Assembly: GCF_011045165.1 (NCBI RefSeq)
Contig: NZ_JAAKZI010000019.1
Span: 1 to 64,000, forward strand
Direction: 5' to 3'
DNA: 64,000 nucleotides
Source: Arthrobacter silviterrae
Lineage (GTDB): Bacteria; Actinomycetota; Actinomycetes; Actinomycetales; Micrococcaceae
Shown: in pieces, positions 9,205-17,591 of the stretch
How the letters are laid out: each line of letters begins with the position of its first letter
Position numbering within the stretch: the stretch's first letter is position 1
Made by a program: the position numbers and the translations under genes
Notes under the pieces: generated by a model
Databases searched by the model: none
Seen by the model: the letters and a program-made list of their open reading frames with translations, nothing else
Told to the model about the DNA's origin: nothing

Positions 9205-9528
9205 CTACAGCCGCACGTACGCCCAGCCGTCCCACTGCCGCTGCGCCAGATGCACCACGGCGGACGGAACCGGGGAGACTCCGGTCAGGAGGCTGGCGGC
9301 GTCAACAGCCGCCGAGCGCATGCTGTTTTCACACGCCCGGACTGCAACCCCGCCCTCCAGAACGCTGGCAACCGGGCCGGCCATGCCGCCGTCGTGCGTC
9401 AAGGCAGCGACAGCCGGGCCCTGGATGACAATCTCCACGGCGGCGCCAGGCAGGCCCGCCGCCTGTTCCGCGCCGGTGCCGAATCCGTGCATGAGCAGAC
9501 CCTTCGGGGCTCCGTTGCTGTCAGCCAT
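9205..9528 (-). CDS. DsrE-like small protein
   Basis: A 107-residue protein that resembles the DsrE/DsrF-like fold: a short strand LLMHGF at the start, GAAVEIVIQGPAV in the middle, then an alternating alpha/beta pattern ending in DGWAYVRL. Such proteins bind or relay sulfur species, or act as uncharacterised small alpha/beta proteins. I place the start at ATG 9528, preceded by AAAGGA, instead of the longer reading from 9600. One Cys (in VRACENSM) sits where related proteins carry a functional cysteine, but I cannot confirm equivalence. It is divergent from the ArsR-glyoxalase pair. Confidence 0.6.
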   Translation of the reverse strand: MADSNGAPKGLLMHGFGTGAEQAAGLPGAAVEIVIQGPAVAALTHDGGMAGPVASVLEGGVAVRACENSMRSAAVDAASLLTGVSPVPSAVVHLAQRQWDGWAYVRL

Positions 9529-9581
9529 GATGTGTCCTTTCGGTCGGGACCTTGACCTTAGCAGCGCCGGCCTTCCGATGC

Positions 9582-9611
9582 TTGACATGCAAGTAACCAC
9601 TTGCCTATGCT
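9582..9611 (+). promoter_or_regulatory. Promoter with embedded ArsR-type operator
   Basis: TTGACA (9582-9587) and TATGCT (9606-9611) are separated by 18 bp, and TATGCT lies 6 nt before the ATG of the ArsR gene, so the mRNA is probably leaderless. Between the boxes GCAAGT (9589-9594) and ACTTGC (9599-9604) form a perfect palindrome with a 4-bp centre, well placed for autorepression by the ArsR protein it drives. Confidence 0.75.
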
Positions 9612-9617
9612 GAGGCC

Positions 9618-9896
9618 ATGGGCGACGTTTTCAAGGCTTTGGCTGACGAAACACGCCGCGCCATCCTCGATGAATTGGCCCTGCGGGATGACCAGACGCT
9701 GTTTGAAATCTGCTCCCGGCTGGCCATGAAACACGGCCTGGGCTCCACGCGGCAGGCGGTTTCCCAGCACCTGGACGTGCTTGAGGAAGCCGGCCTGGTG
9801 CACAGCGAGCGCCGCGGCCGCTACAAATTCCACACCCTCGACACCTCCCCGCTCGCGCAGATCGCCGAGCGCTGGCCCCCAAAGGACACACCATGA
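9618..9896 (+). CDS. ArsR-family transcriptional regulator
   Basis: A 92-residue winged-helix repressor. The typical ArsR opening FKALADETRRAILDEL is followed by the recognition region STRQAVSQHLDVLEEAGLVHSERRGRYKFH. There are no clustered Cys residues of the metal-sensing kind, so it is closer to the non-metal SRPBCC/glyoxalase-linked group. Its stop overlaps the start of the VOC gene at 9893 (ATGA), so both are made together. It likely represses its own promoter through the palindrome at 9589-9604. Confidence 0.9.
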   Translation: MGDVFKALADETRRAILDELALRDDQTLFEICSRLAMKHGLGSTRQAVSQHLDVLEEAGLVHSERRGRYKFHTLDTSPLAQIAERWPPKDTP

Positions 9897-10285
9897 AGAT
9901 CACGCTCCTGAGCATCTTTGTTGACAACCAGGACGCCGCCCTCGCGTTCTACACCGAAAAGCTTGGATTCCTGCCCGCTTCAGACATCCCGATGGGCGAA
10001 CACCGCTGGCTGACAGTGGTTTCCCCGGAGGCCCCGGACGGCACGCAGATCGTCCTGGAACCCTCCGAGCACCCCGCCGTGAAGCCGTTCCGGGACGCCA
10101 TCGTGGCGGACGGGATTCCCTTCACCTCCTTCGGCGTCAAGGACGTCCAGGCCGAGTACGACCGCCTGCTTGCATTGGGCGTCACGTTCACACAGCCGCC
10201 CATGGTGCAGGGACCGGTCACGACGGCGGTCCTCGACGACACGGTCGGCAACCTCATCCAGATTGCTGCCATGGGCGGGGCGTAA
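9893..10285 (+). CDS. VOC/glyoxalase family protein
   Basis: A 130-residue vicinal oxygen chelate protein with two beta-alpha-beta-beta-beta halves: ITLLSIFVDNQDAALAFYTEKLGF at the start and the second half around VKDVQAEYDRLLALGV, ending in DTVGNLIQIAA. Members include glyoxalases, dioxygenases and drug-binding resistance proteins; metal ligands are not certain from sequence here. It is coupled to an ArsR repressor by a 4-base overlap, a frequent pairing in actinobacteria, which suggests induction by a small organic compound. Reaction unknown. Confidence 0.85.
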   Translation: MKITLLSIFVDNQDAALAFYTEKLGFLPASDIPMGEHRWLTVVSPEAPDGTQIVLEPSEHPAVKPFRDAIVADGIPFTSFGVKDVQAEYDRLLALGVTFTQPPMVQGPVTTAVLDDTVGNLIQIAAMGGA

Positions 10286-10492
10286 GCGGTCTGCAGCGAT
10301 TCTGTCGCGGTCCGGATGCGGTGGTTGATTCCGTCGAATCACGGAGATCGGGCGGATCAGGATCCAGGCAGTAGGGCTTTTTAGGGCCTATTTTGGGTGT
10401 TGCTCCCTCCACAGGCCGATCAGACCATCGAGTAGTACACATGTTCAGGTAAGTAGCTGTTTTTGTCAGTGCTGACCGGTAGTGTGTTTGGT

Positions 10493-12472
10493 ATGGAAGC
10501 AACGGCAGGGACGCCGGGAAATCCCGGGTCCACACGGACAGGCAGGGGCGTTGGCGGACATGTCCGCCAACTCGTCGCCCTTGCCGAAGCCCTGACCCGC
10601 GCCGCCGCCTCAGCCGCCACTGCCCCTGACACCACCAACTCCACGGGGACGGCCACGGCTACTGGTTCTGGGGCTGACACCGGCGCTGCCGCCGGCACAG
10701 CCGCGGGTTTGGTGGAGTCCCCGTTGGGTGTGGATGTGGAATCCCTGAGCGACGCCGAGGCCGTGGCGTGGGCGCAGGACCTTGAGCATCTGGGCTCGTT
10801 CCTTTCAGCCTTGCAGGTGCAGGTGGCCGGGGACCTGGCCGGGCGGGTGCGGGCAGGCCGCTTCGACGGGGTGAAGAACCCGGCGGAGCTGTTCGCCACC
10901 GCACTGTGCCTGGACCGGCGGGCAGCCGGGCGGCGGCTGCGCCTGGCCGGGCGGTTCCTGCCCGTCCGCGATGACCTGACCCAAGTGAGGACCCCTGCCG
11001 CGCAGCCCGTGGCCGCGTCCGCGTTCTTCAGCGGCAAGCTCTCCGCCGAGCAGGCCCTGACAGCCTCGGGCCACATCGAGGAAGCACAACACCTCACCCA
11101 GGGCGGGCGGATCACCGGTCAGGAAGCCCGGGACCTGGAAGAAACCCTCACCGCCCACGCCACCACCCTGGACCCGGACTCCCTCACCCGCGTCGGGGTC
11201 CTCGCGGTCAACCTGCTGGACCCCGACGGGCAGCAGCCCACCGCGGGCGAACTCACCGCCAAACAGGGCATCACCTTCCGCCAACCCCGCAAGGGCCTGG
11301 TCCACTTTGAGGGCTGGGCCACCGTGCCCCAATACGAAATCTGGATGGCCGCCACCGGCTCAGCCGTCAACCCCCGCCCTCACCTCGAACTCAACGACAT
11401 CAACCCCAACGGCGACAACAACGCCAGCACCGCCACCGCCACCAAGGGAAACAGCGCCAACCCCAACAACGCCAACAGCGGCAAGAGCGGCTCAAACAAC
11501 AAAACCAACAGGAGGAACAAGCGCAAGAAGAACAATAAAAAGAACAAGAGGAACTGGAAGCACGCCAGCGGCGGCCAGAACAATACGAACGGAGCCGGTG
11601 GCGGGGAGGTGCCTGGGCAGCTGGACCTTGACGGTCTCCTCCAGGGCCCGCCCCCGAACTGGGCCCTGACAGCAGCCGCACCACCGCCCCCAATCACACC
11701 CCCAGGGCATGATCCAACCCGGACCGGCCAGGCGGAACGCGGACCGGAGGCGCCGTGGCCGCACCTGGTCAACGGGGTCTGGGTGCCCGCGCCGGGCTCC
11801 GGACAGGAACTGCCCGGCCTGGACCCCATCGACCCGGCCAACACCAACCCCGTCCTGGCCGACCGGCGCACCCGCGCCCAACGACTCCTCGACGGCATGA
11901 TCGACTGCCTGGACCTCGCCGCCCGCACCAGCAAACTCCCCGACAACGGCGGACTGAAACCCCAACTCTTCATCTCCACCACCGAAGCCGACCTCCAACG
12001 AAAAACCACCGACGGGCGTCCCGGCGGCATCGCCTTCCTGCCCTACTCCGGCCCCCAACCCCTGGGCCTGTTCAGCACCGAACTCTGCGACGCAGACGTC
12101 ACCACCATGCTTCTGGGCAACGGCCAGGAAATCCTCAATGTCGGACGCACCCAACGATTCTTCACCAAGGCGCAACGCAAAATCCTCATCGCGCGCGACA
12201 AGGGCTGCTCACACCCCGGCTGCACACGCCCCGCCTACTGGTGCGACGCCCACCACATCATCCCTTGGATGGACGGCGGGGAAACCAGCATCGCGAATGG
12301 GGCCTTGCTCTGCCGAGCGCATCACATCGCCGTCCACCAGGGCCTCTGGAGCATCAAACTCACCAACGGCACCCCCTGGTACACACCGGCCTACAAGCTC
12401 GACCCGACCCAAACCCCGATCCGCAACAGCTACCACCACGGCCTCCCCACCACCACATACCACACGCCATGA
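10493..12472 (+). CDS. DUF222-HNH endonuclease with Asn/Lys-rich insert
   Basis: A 659-residue member of the DUF222/HNH family (13E12-repeat type), abundant in actinobacteria. The N-terminal two-thirds is the helical DUF222 region. The C-terminus holds the HNH nuclease: CSHPGCTRPAYWCDAHHI, then GGETSIANGALLCRAHHIAVH, with paired Cys residues for zinc. Residues about 306-373 are a low-complexity insert very rich in Asn, Lys, Ser and Gly (for example NKRKKNNKKNKRNW), encoded by a purine-rich stretch near 11512-11558 that differs from the flanking GC-rich DNA. I use ATG 10493, since TAGTGT at 10480-10485 lies 7 nt upstream; a TTG at 10463 is also in frame. The family's biological role is unclear; some copies act as mobile or repeated elements. 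Confidence 0.88.
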   Translation: MEATAGTPGNPGSTRTGRGVGGHVRQLVALAEALTRAAASAATAPDTTNSTGTATATGSGADTGAAAGTAAGLVESPLGVDVESLSDAEAVAWAQDLEHLGSFLSALQVQVAGDLAGRVRAGRFDGVKNPAELFATALCLDRRAAGRRLRLAGRFLPVRDDLTQVRTPAAQPVAASAFFSGKLSAEQALTASGHIEEAQHLTQGGRITGQEARDLEETLTAHATTLDPDSLTRVGVLAVNLLDPDGQQPTAGELTAKQGITFRQPRKGLVHFEGWATVPQYEIWMAATGSAVNPRPHLELNDINPNGDNNASTATATKGNSANPNNANSGKSGSNNKTNRRNKRKKNNKKNKRNWKHASGGQNNTNGAGGGEVPGQLDLDGLLQGPPPNWALTAAAPPPPITPPGHDPTRTGQAERGPEAPWPHLVNGVWVPAPGSGQELPGLDPIDPANTNPVLADRRTRAQRLLDGMIDCLDLAARTSKLPDNGGLKPQLFISTTEADLQRKTTDGRPGGIAFLPYSGPQPLGLFSTELCDADVTTMLLGNGQEILNVGRTQRFFTKAQRKILIARDKGCSHPGCTRPAYWCDAHHIIPWMDGGETSIANGALLCRAHHIAVHQGLWSIKLTNGTPWYTPAYKLDPTQTPIRNSYHHGLPTTTYHTP

Positions 12473-12553
12473 CCCCGCCAATTCACACCACCGGGAACTG
12501 TCGACACCGCGAGCCAACACCGCGGGCCGACACGTCTGGCCCCGCCGATGCAC

Positions 12554-13573
12554 CTACTTCAAGCGGCGGCCTGCGGAGCCAAGCTGTTGCGCCGCATCCA
12601 CCACGCGGCCGGCCATCGCCTGTTCAGCCGGCTTCCCCCACGACCGCGGGTCATAGGATTTCTTCACCCCGACCTCGCCGTCGAGCTTGAGGACCTGGTC
12701 ATACCGGGAGAGCATGTAGCCGGCAATGGAGCGGGTGAAGGCGTACTGCGTGTCCGAGTCGATGTTCATCTTCACCACCCCATGCCCCACAGCCTGGCGA
12801 ATTTCGTCCGCAGTGGAGCCGGAGCCGCCGTGGAACACCAGGTCCAGCGGGCGGTCAATGCCCGTTTGGTCCGCCAGGGCGGCCTGGATTTCGCCCAGCA
12901 GGGCCGGCCGGAGCTTCACATGGCCCGGCTCGTACGCGCCGTGGACATTGCCGAAGGTCAGCGCGGCCAGATACCTGCCCTGTGCCCCTGTCCCCAACTC
13001 CCCCACCAGCCGGCGGGCGTCGTCAATGGTCGTGTAGAGCCGCTCATCCATGGCACCCTCAACACCGTCCTCCTCGCCGCCCACCACGCCCACCTCCACT
13101 TCCAGGATGGTCCTCGCCTGCTGCGAGAGCTCCAACAGCCGGCGGGCCACCTCCAGGTTCCTGCCGAGGGGAAGCGCGGAACCATCCCACATGTGCGACT
13201 GGTACAGCGGCAACTGCCCGCCCTTGACCCGCCGGATGGAGTGGTCCAGCAGCGGGAGCACCCAGTCCTCAAGGTTGCCCTCCGGACAATGGTCGGTGTG
13301 CAGGGCAATCCTCACCGAGTAGTGGCAGGCCACCTCGTGCGCGTAAGCGGCAAGTGCCAGCGAACCGGCCAGCCGGTGGTTCGCCGCCCCGGAAAGATAC
13401 TGCGCAGTCCCCACGGACACCTGGATAATTCCGTCGCTTTCCGCCTCCGCAAATCCCCGCAGGGCCGCATTGAGGGTCTGGGAGGAGGTGACATTGATGG
13501 CCGGATACGCAAAGCCCGCCGCCTTTGCTGTATCCAGCATGTGGGCATATTCGTCCGGGGTGGCAATGGGCAT
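12554..13573 (-). CDS. Class II fructose-bisphosphate aldolase
   Basis: A 339-residue zinc-dependent aldolase that cleaves ketose bisphosphates to two triose phosphates. The metal and catalytic sites are visible: D94 and H95 in LHTDHCPEG, the EVEVGVVGGEEDG loop, GNVHGAY with a zinc His, and VFHGGSGS followed by KMNIDSDTQ for phosphate binding. This matches the long FbaA-type subgroup. The start at 13573 has AAGGAG upstream. It lies 14 bp after the LacI gene and is presumably transcribed with it, facing the frc-type transport operon. The setting suggests it acts on the phosphorylated product of the imported ketose; it may be a second, pathway-specific aldolase. Confidence 0.9.
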   Translation of the reverse strand: MPIATPDEYAHMLDTAKAAGFAYPAINVTSSQTLNAALRGFAEAESDGIIQVSVGTAQYLSGAANHRLAGSLALAAYAHEVACHYSVRIALHTDHCPEGNLEDWVLPLLDHSIRRVKGGQLPLYQSHMWDGSALPLGRNLEVARRLLELSQQARTILEVEVGVVGGEEDGVEGAMDERLYTTIDDARRLVGELGTGAQGRYLAALTFGNVHGAYEPGHVKLRPALLGEIQAALADQTGIDRPLDLVFHGGSGSTADEIRQAVGHGVVKMNIDSDTQYAFTRSIAGYMLSRYDQVLKLDGEVGVKKSYDPRSWGKPAEQAMAGRVVDAAQQLGSAGRRLK

Positions 13574-13587
13574 GGCAGGCTCCTTGG

Positions 13588-14589
13588 TCAATCGGTGCAG
13601 CCGCAGGAATTTCTGTGGTGGTAGATGGTCTTGGTGCGCAGCACCTGGCGCGGTGCGGCCTTGCCGTCAATCCTGTCGATCAAAAGGTCGACGGCGGCGC
13701 GCCCCATGGACTTCACGTCCTGTTCGATGGCTGTCAGCTGCGGCTCGAAGACGTCCGCCCATTCGAAGTCGTCGTAGCAGGCCAGGGCCACGTCGCCGGG
13801 CACCTTCAGGCCCAGGTCCTTCAGCGCCTGCATGGACCCGATGGTCATGGCGTTGTTCAGCACCACCAGTGCAGTGGGGCGGGACTCGGCGTTGCTGAAC
13901 AACTTTGTCACGGCCCGGTAGGCGTCCTTGGCCTTCGAATTTCCCACGGCCATGACTGACTGCACCCCGGGCCCCGCGGCGGCTACGGCTGCCCGGAAGC
14001 CTTCGATGCGCTCCTCGGTGGACTGTATGCCCGGCAGGCCCGTGATGGCTGCGATGTGCCGGTGCCCGTGCTCAATGAGGTGGGCGGTGATCAGTCGTGT
14101 CGGTTCCACATTGTCCGGCGCCACCTGGTCGCAGTCCACGTCGGCATGGCGGTCAATGAGGACCACGGGCGTGCCGTCCGCCAGAATGCGCGGCAGGTTG
14201 GCCGTTTCGCTGTGCGGGGCCGGGGCAATGATCATCCCGTCCACCCGCCGGTCCAGCAGTGTGCCCAGCAAGGTCCCCTCCACCTCGGCGTCGTCGTGCG
14301 AATCCCCCATGACCAAGCTGTATCCCCGGGCTGAGGCGCGCTTCTCAATGGCATGGACCAGGTTGGCGAAGTATGGGTTTTGCAGCGCGGAAATCGAGAG
14401 TCCGATGGCGTGCGTGCGGGAGGTGACCAGTGCCGTGGCCAGGGCATTGCGCCGAAAGTGCGTGGCGGCCATGGCGTCCATGACCCGTTGCCGGGTGTCA
14501 GGGCTGACCGGGCGCGTCTCATTGAGGACATGGGAAACAGTGCTGATGGAGACTCCGGCTTCCCGGGCGACGTCGGCCATGGTACCCAA
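13588..14589 (-). CDS. LacI-family repressor of the fructose-type locus
   Basis: A 333-residue LacI/GalR regulator. The N-terminal helix-turn-helix is MADVAREAGVSISTVSHVLN with the hinge helix RRNALATALVTSRT, followed by a periplasmic-binding-protein-like sugar sensor (AIGLSISALQNPYFANLV). A TTG at 14589 lies 4 nt after AGGAGG and an in-frame ATG at 14580 is 13 nt away, so either may be used. A 22-bp perfect palindrome at 14646-14667 in the divergent spacer is the likely operator; it would control both this gene and frcBCA. The two Cys near the C-terminus (HHRNSCGCTD) are unusual but I cannot assign them a role. Confidence 0.92.
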   Translation of the reverse strand: MGTMADVAREAGVSISTVSHVLNETRPVSPDTRQRVMDAMAATHFRRNALATALVTSRTHAIGLSISALQNPYFANLVHAIEKRASARGYSLVMGDSHDDAEVEGTLLGTLLDRRVDGMIIAPAPHSETANLPRILADGTPVVLIDRHADVDCDQVAPDNVEPTRLITAHLIEHGHRHIAAITGLPGIQSTEERIEGFRAAVAAAGPGVQSVMAVGNSKAKDAYRAVTKLFSNAESRPTALVVLNNAMTIGSMQALKDLGLKVPGDVALACYDDFEWADVFEPQLTAIEQDVKSMGRAAVDLLIDRIDGKAAPRQVLRTKTIYHHRNSCGCTD

Positions 14590-14645
14590 GAGTCCTCCTC
14601 AATTGACTTCGTTCAGTATGTGGCACCTCTCACAATATTTTAATT

Positions 14646-14683
14646 CAAACGCTTGCGCAAGCGTTTGCGAGGTGCTTACAGTG
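14646..14683 (+). promoter_or_regulatory. frc promoter with 22-bp perfect LacI operator
   Basis: Bases 14646-14667 form a perfect 22-bp palindrome: CAAACGCTTGC followed by its exact reverse complement. The core AAACGCTTGCGCAAGCGTTT is typical of LacI-family sites. TTGCGC (14654-14659) and TACAGT (14678-14683), 18 bp apart, could be -35 and -10 boxes, so a bound repressor would cover the -35. It lies between the divergent LacI gene and frcB. Confidence 0.8.
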
Positions 14684-14730
14684 GAGCCACTCGACGGCAG
14701 GTCCCTGCCTCACTGGTCGAAGGAGTCCAG

Positions 14731-15786
14731 ATGACGAACATCAGCAGTTTCCGGAAAATCACCCACCACAGCGGCATTCACCGCTCACTTTCAGCCCTGG
14801 TCCTGGCGGGCGCCATTGCCATGACGGCCTCGGCGTGCGGCGGCTCCAGCACCCCCGGAACCACCAACAGCGGCGGCGGGGCGTCAGCCAATGTGAAAGT
14901 CGGCCTGATCACCAAGACCGACACCAACCCGTACTTCGTCAAGCTGCGCGAGGCCGCCAAGGCCGAGGCTGCCAAGCAGGGCGCCGACCTGATCGCCCTC
15001 GCCGGGAAGTTCGACGGCGACAACGAGGGCCAGGTGACCGCGATTGAGAACCTGGTCAGCCAGGGAGTCAAGGGCATCCTGATTACGCCCAACTCCTCCA
15101 CCGGCATCCTGGCCGCCATCAAGTCCGCCCGGGACGCCGGCGTCGTCGTTATTGCCCTTGACACGGCCACCGACCCTGCCAACGCCGTGGACGCAACGTT
15201 TGCCACGGACAACAAGCAGGCCGGCGTATTTGAAGGGAAATGGGTCAAGGGCACCCTCGGCGCCAAGACGCCCAAGCTCCTGATGCTCGACGGCACCCCT
15301 GGCGGCACGGTGGATGACTTCCGCCACAACGGTTTCCTGGAGGGCATGGGCATTGCCGCAGGCTCGCCGGAAATCGCCGGCATGGAGAACACCAACGGCG
15401 ACCAGACCAAGGCCCAAACGGCCATGGAAAACCTGCTCCAGCGCGTTCCCGACGCCAATGCCGTCTACACGATCAACGAGCCGGCCGCGGCTGGCGGCTA
15501 CCAGGCGATCAGCGCGGCCGGCAAGACCGCCCAGATCACCATGGCCTCCATTGACGGCAGCTGCACCGGCGTGGCGAACGTGAAGTCCGCGAAGATCGGC
15601 GCCACCGTAATGCAGTTCCCGGCCAAAATGGCGCAGAAGGGCGTTGACGCCGTTGTGACCTTCGCCAAGGATGGCACCAAGCCCAGCGGCTTCATTGACA
15701 CCGGTGCACAGCTGATCACAGACCATCCCGTCGCCGGCCTCGACTCAAAGGACACCGCCTGGGGCCTGCAGAACTGCTGGGGATAG
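14731..15786 (+). CDS. frcB: Fructose-type ABC transporter, substrate-binding lipoprotein
   Basis: A 351-residue extracellular sugar-binding lipoprotein. The signal peptide ends in the lipobox LTASAC-like MTASAC with lipidated C36. The mature protein has a type I periplasmic-binding fold: VGLITKTDTNPYFVKL at the start, FDGDNEGQVTAIENLVSQGV, VYTINEPAAAGGY and the C-terminal ending WGLQNCWG. These match FrcB of the Sinorhizobium fructose/mannose/ribose system closely enough that I use the symbol, but ligand specificity is inferred. AAGGAG lies 5 nt before the ATG. It is first in the frcB-frcC-frcA-pfkB-frcK operon. Confidence 0.9.
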   Translation: MTNISSFRKITHHSGIHRSLSALVLAGAIAMTASACGGSSTPGTTNSGGGASANVKVGLITKTDTNPYFVKLREAAKAEAAKQGADLIALAGKFDGDNEGQVTAIENLVSQGVKGILITPNSSTGILAAIKSARDAGVVVIALDTATDPANAVDATFATDNKQAGVFEGKWVKGTLGAKTPKLLMLDGTPGGTVDDFRHNGFLEGMGIAAGSPEIAGMENTNGDQTKAQTAMENLLQRVPDANAVYTINEPAAAGGYQAISAAGKTAQITMASIDGSCTGVANVKSAKIGATVMQFPAKMAQKGVDAVVTFAKDGTKPSGFIDTGAQLITDHPVAGLDSKDTAWGLQNCWG

Positions 15787-15807
15787 CGGAATTTAGGAAG
15801 GTAAGCC

Positions 15808-16803
15808 ATGACTACCCGCACCGACACCATCAGCCCCGCACCGCCCCGAACCCGCCGCGACTGGACGTGGGTTGCACGGCAGCCGCTTGTGGGGCCACTG
15901 GCGGCACTCATCCTGGCCGTGGTGGTGTTCTCCATCGGCTCGCCGCGGTTCCTCAGCCCCTACAACCTGTCGCTGATTGGCCAGCAGTCCATCGTGATTG
16001 GCATCCTGGCCGTGGCGCAGACCATTGTGATCCTGACCGCAGGCATTGATTTGTCCATCGGTGCCATAGCGGTCCTGGGCACCATCGTGATGGCCAAGAC
16101 CGTGCAAAGTGCCGGAGGGGTGGGCGCCCTGCTCATCGCCCTGGTGGTCTGCGTGGCCGTAGGCGCCATCAACGGATCGCTGGCGTCATTCCTCCGGCTG
16201 CCGCCGTTCATCGTGACCCTTGGGACGTTCACGGCGGTGGCAGCTGCCAGCCAGCTCTATGCCGGTTCCGCCACCTACCCTGTGACGGACCCGCTGCTGA
16301 CTTTCTTTGGCCAGGATTTCGGCATTGGCGCCTGGCGGACCACGCTTGGCGTGGGCCTGCTGGTGGTGGTGTATGCGGTCACCTTCTATGTCCTGAACCA
16401 AACGGCGGGCGGCAAGCACGTATACGCAGTGGGCGGAAATCCGACGGCGGCCCGCTTCACAGGCATCAAGATCAACCGGACGCTGCTCATGGTCTACATC
16501 ATGACGGGAGTCATTGCGATGATTGCCGCCTGGGCCGCACTGGGGCGCATTCCGAATGCCGACCCCAATGCGTACCAGACGGCCAACCTGGACACGATCA
16601 CCGCCGTCGTCATTGGCGGGACCAGCCTCTTTGGCGGCCGCGGATCCGTGGTGGGCACGCTGATCGGGACGCTGATCGTGGGCGTGCTGCGCAACGGGCT
16701 GACCCTGATCGGGGTGGACAACCTGTACCAAAACATCGCCACCGGCGTCCTGGTCATCCTGGCCGTCGCGTTTGACCAGATCGCCCGCAGGAGGACGCAG
16801 TGA
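15808..16803 (+). CDS. frcC: Fructose-type ABC transporter, permease
   Basis: A 331-residue permease of the RbsC/FrcC family with 8-10 hydrophobic segments. The sequence TAGIDLSIGAIAVLGTIVMA near residue 75-95 and the later GGTSLFGGRGSVVGTLIGTLIVGVLRNGL are family signatures; the second is the coupling region that contacts the ATPase. It follows frcB by 21 bp and overlaps the ATPase start by 4 bases. One permease gene probably forms a homodimer, as is usual for this type. Confidence 0.92.
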   Translation: MTTRTDTISPAPPRTRRDWTWVARQPLVGPLAALILAVVVFSIGSPRFLSPYNLSLIGQQSIVIGILAVAQTIVILTAGIDLSIGAIAVLGTIVMAKTVQSAGGVGALLIALVVCVAVGAINGSLASFLRLPPFIVTLGTFTAVAAASQLYAGSATYPVTDPLLTFFGQDFGIGAWRTTLGVGLLVVVYAVTFYVLNQTAGGKHVYAVGGNPTAARFTGIKINRTLLMVYIMTGVIAMIAAWAALGRIPNADPNAYQTANLDTITAVVIGGTSLFGGRGSVVGTLIGTLIVGVLRNGLTLIGVDNLYQNIATGVLVILAVAFDQIARRRTQ

Positions 16804-17591
16804 CCAATTCACCCACAGTGGTCCTGGAGGCCAAAAACCTGGTCAAGCGGTACGGCTCGGTCACGGCCATCAACGGCGCAGATTTTGAGTTGCGTGCCGG
16901 CGAGGTGCTGGCCGTGATTGGCGACAACGGGGCGGGAAAGTCCAGCCTCATCAAGGCACTCTCCGGGGCGCTGGTGCCGGATTCCGGCGAAATCAGGATG
17001 GACGGCGAGCCAGTCCGGTTCCGGACCACACTGGACGCGCGGCACCACGGCATCGAAACTGTCTACCAGGACCTGGCCGTGATCCCGGCGCTGGACATTG
17101 CCAGCAACGTGTTCCTGGGCCGGGAGCTCCGCAAGAAGGGGTTTCTGGGCACCGTGCTTCGCCAGCTGGACAAGCCGCGGATGAGGGCCGAATCCATGCA
17201 ACACCTGACGGACTTGAAGATTGGCGTCAAGTCCGCAACCCAGGCGGTTGAAACGCTTTCCGGCGGGCAGCGGCAGGGTGTGGCAGTGGTCCGTTCCGCC
17301 GCATTTGGCAAGCGCGTCATCATCATGGACGAGCCCACCGCTGCCCTGGGCGTGCGGGAATCCGGGATGGTCATGGACCTGATCCGCCAAATCCGCGAGC
17401 GCGGCCTGCCGGTGATCCTGATCAGCCACGACATGCCGCACGTTTTTGAGGTGGCTGACCGCATCCATGTCCACCGCCTCGGCAAACGCACCGCCGTGGT
17501 GGACCCCAAGGTGCGCAGCATGGCCGAGGTGGTGGCACTGATGACGGGAGCCCTGGAGCCGAGCGAGGAAGAGAAGAACGGTGGAGCCTGA
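16800..17591 (+). CDS. frcA: Fructose-type ABC transporter, ATPase
   Basis: A 263-residue ATP-binding subunit with one nucleotide-binding domain. Walker A is GDNGAGKSSL (41-50), the Q-loop YQDLAVIPALDIASNVFLGREL, the ABC signature LSGGQRQGVAV, Walker B RVIIMDEPTAAL and the switch His in LISHDMPH. A single domain is typical of FrcA, in contrast to the double-domain RbsA/MglA type. The GTG start overlaps the permease stop. With frcB and frcC it makes a complete importer. Confidence 0.92.
   Translation: MTNSPTVVLEAKNLVKRYGSVTAINGADFELRAGEVLAVIGDNGAGKSSLIKALSGALVPDSGEIRMDGEPVRFRTTLDARHHGIETVYQDLAVIPALDIASNVFLGRELRKKGFLGTVLRQLDKPRMRAESMQHLTDLKIGVKSATQAVETLSGGQRQGVAVVRSAAFGKRVIIMDEPTAALGVRESGMVMDLIRQIRERGLPVILISHDMPHVFEVADRIHVHRLGKRTAVVDPKVRSMAEVVALMTGALEPSEEEKNGGA

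Noticed and set aside
11380..12030. Hydrophobic antisense frame opposite the HNH insert
   Set aside because: The Leu/Phe-rich stretch is only the reverse complement of the purine-rich Asn/Lys codons; no independent evidence.
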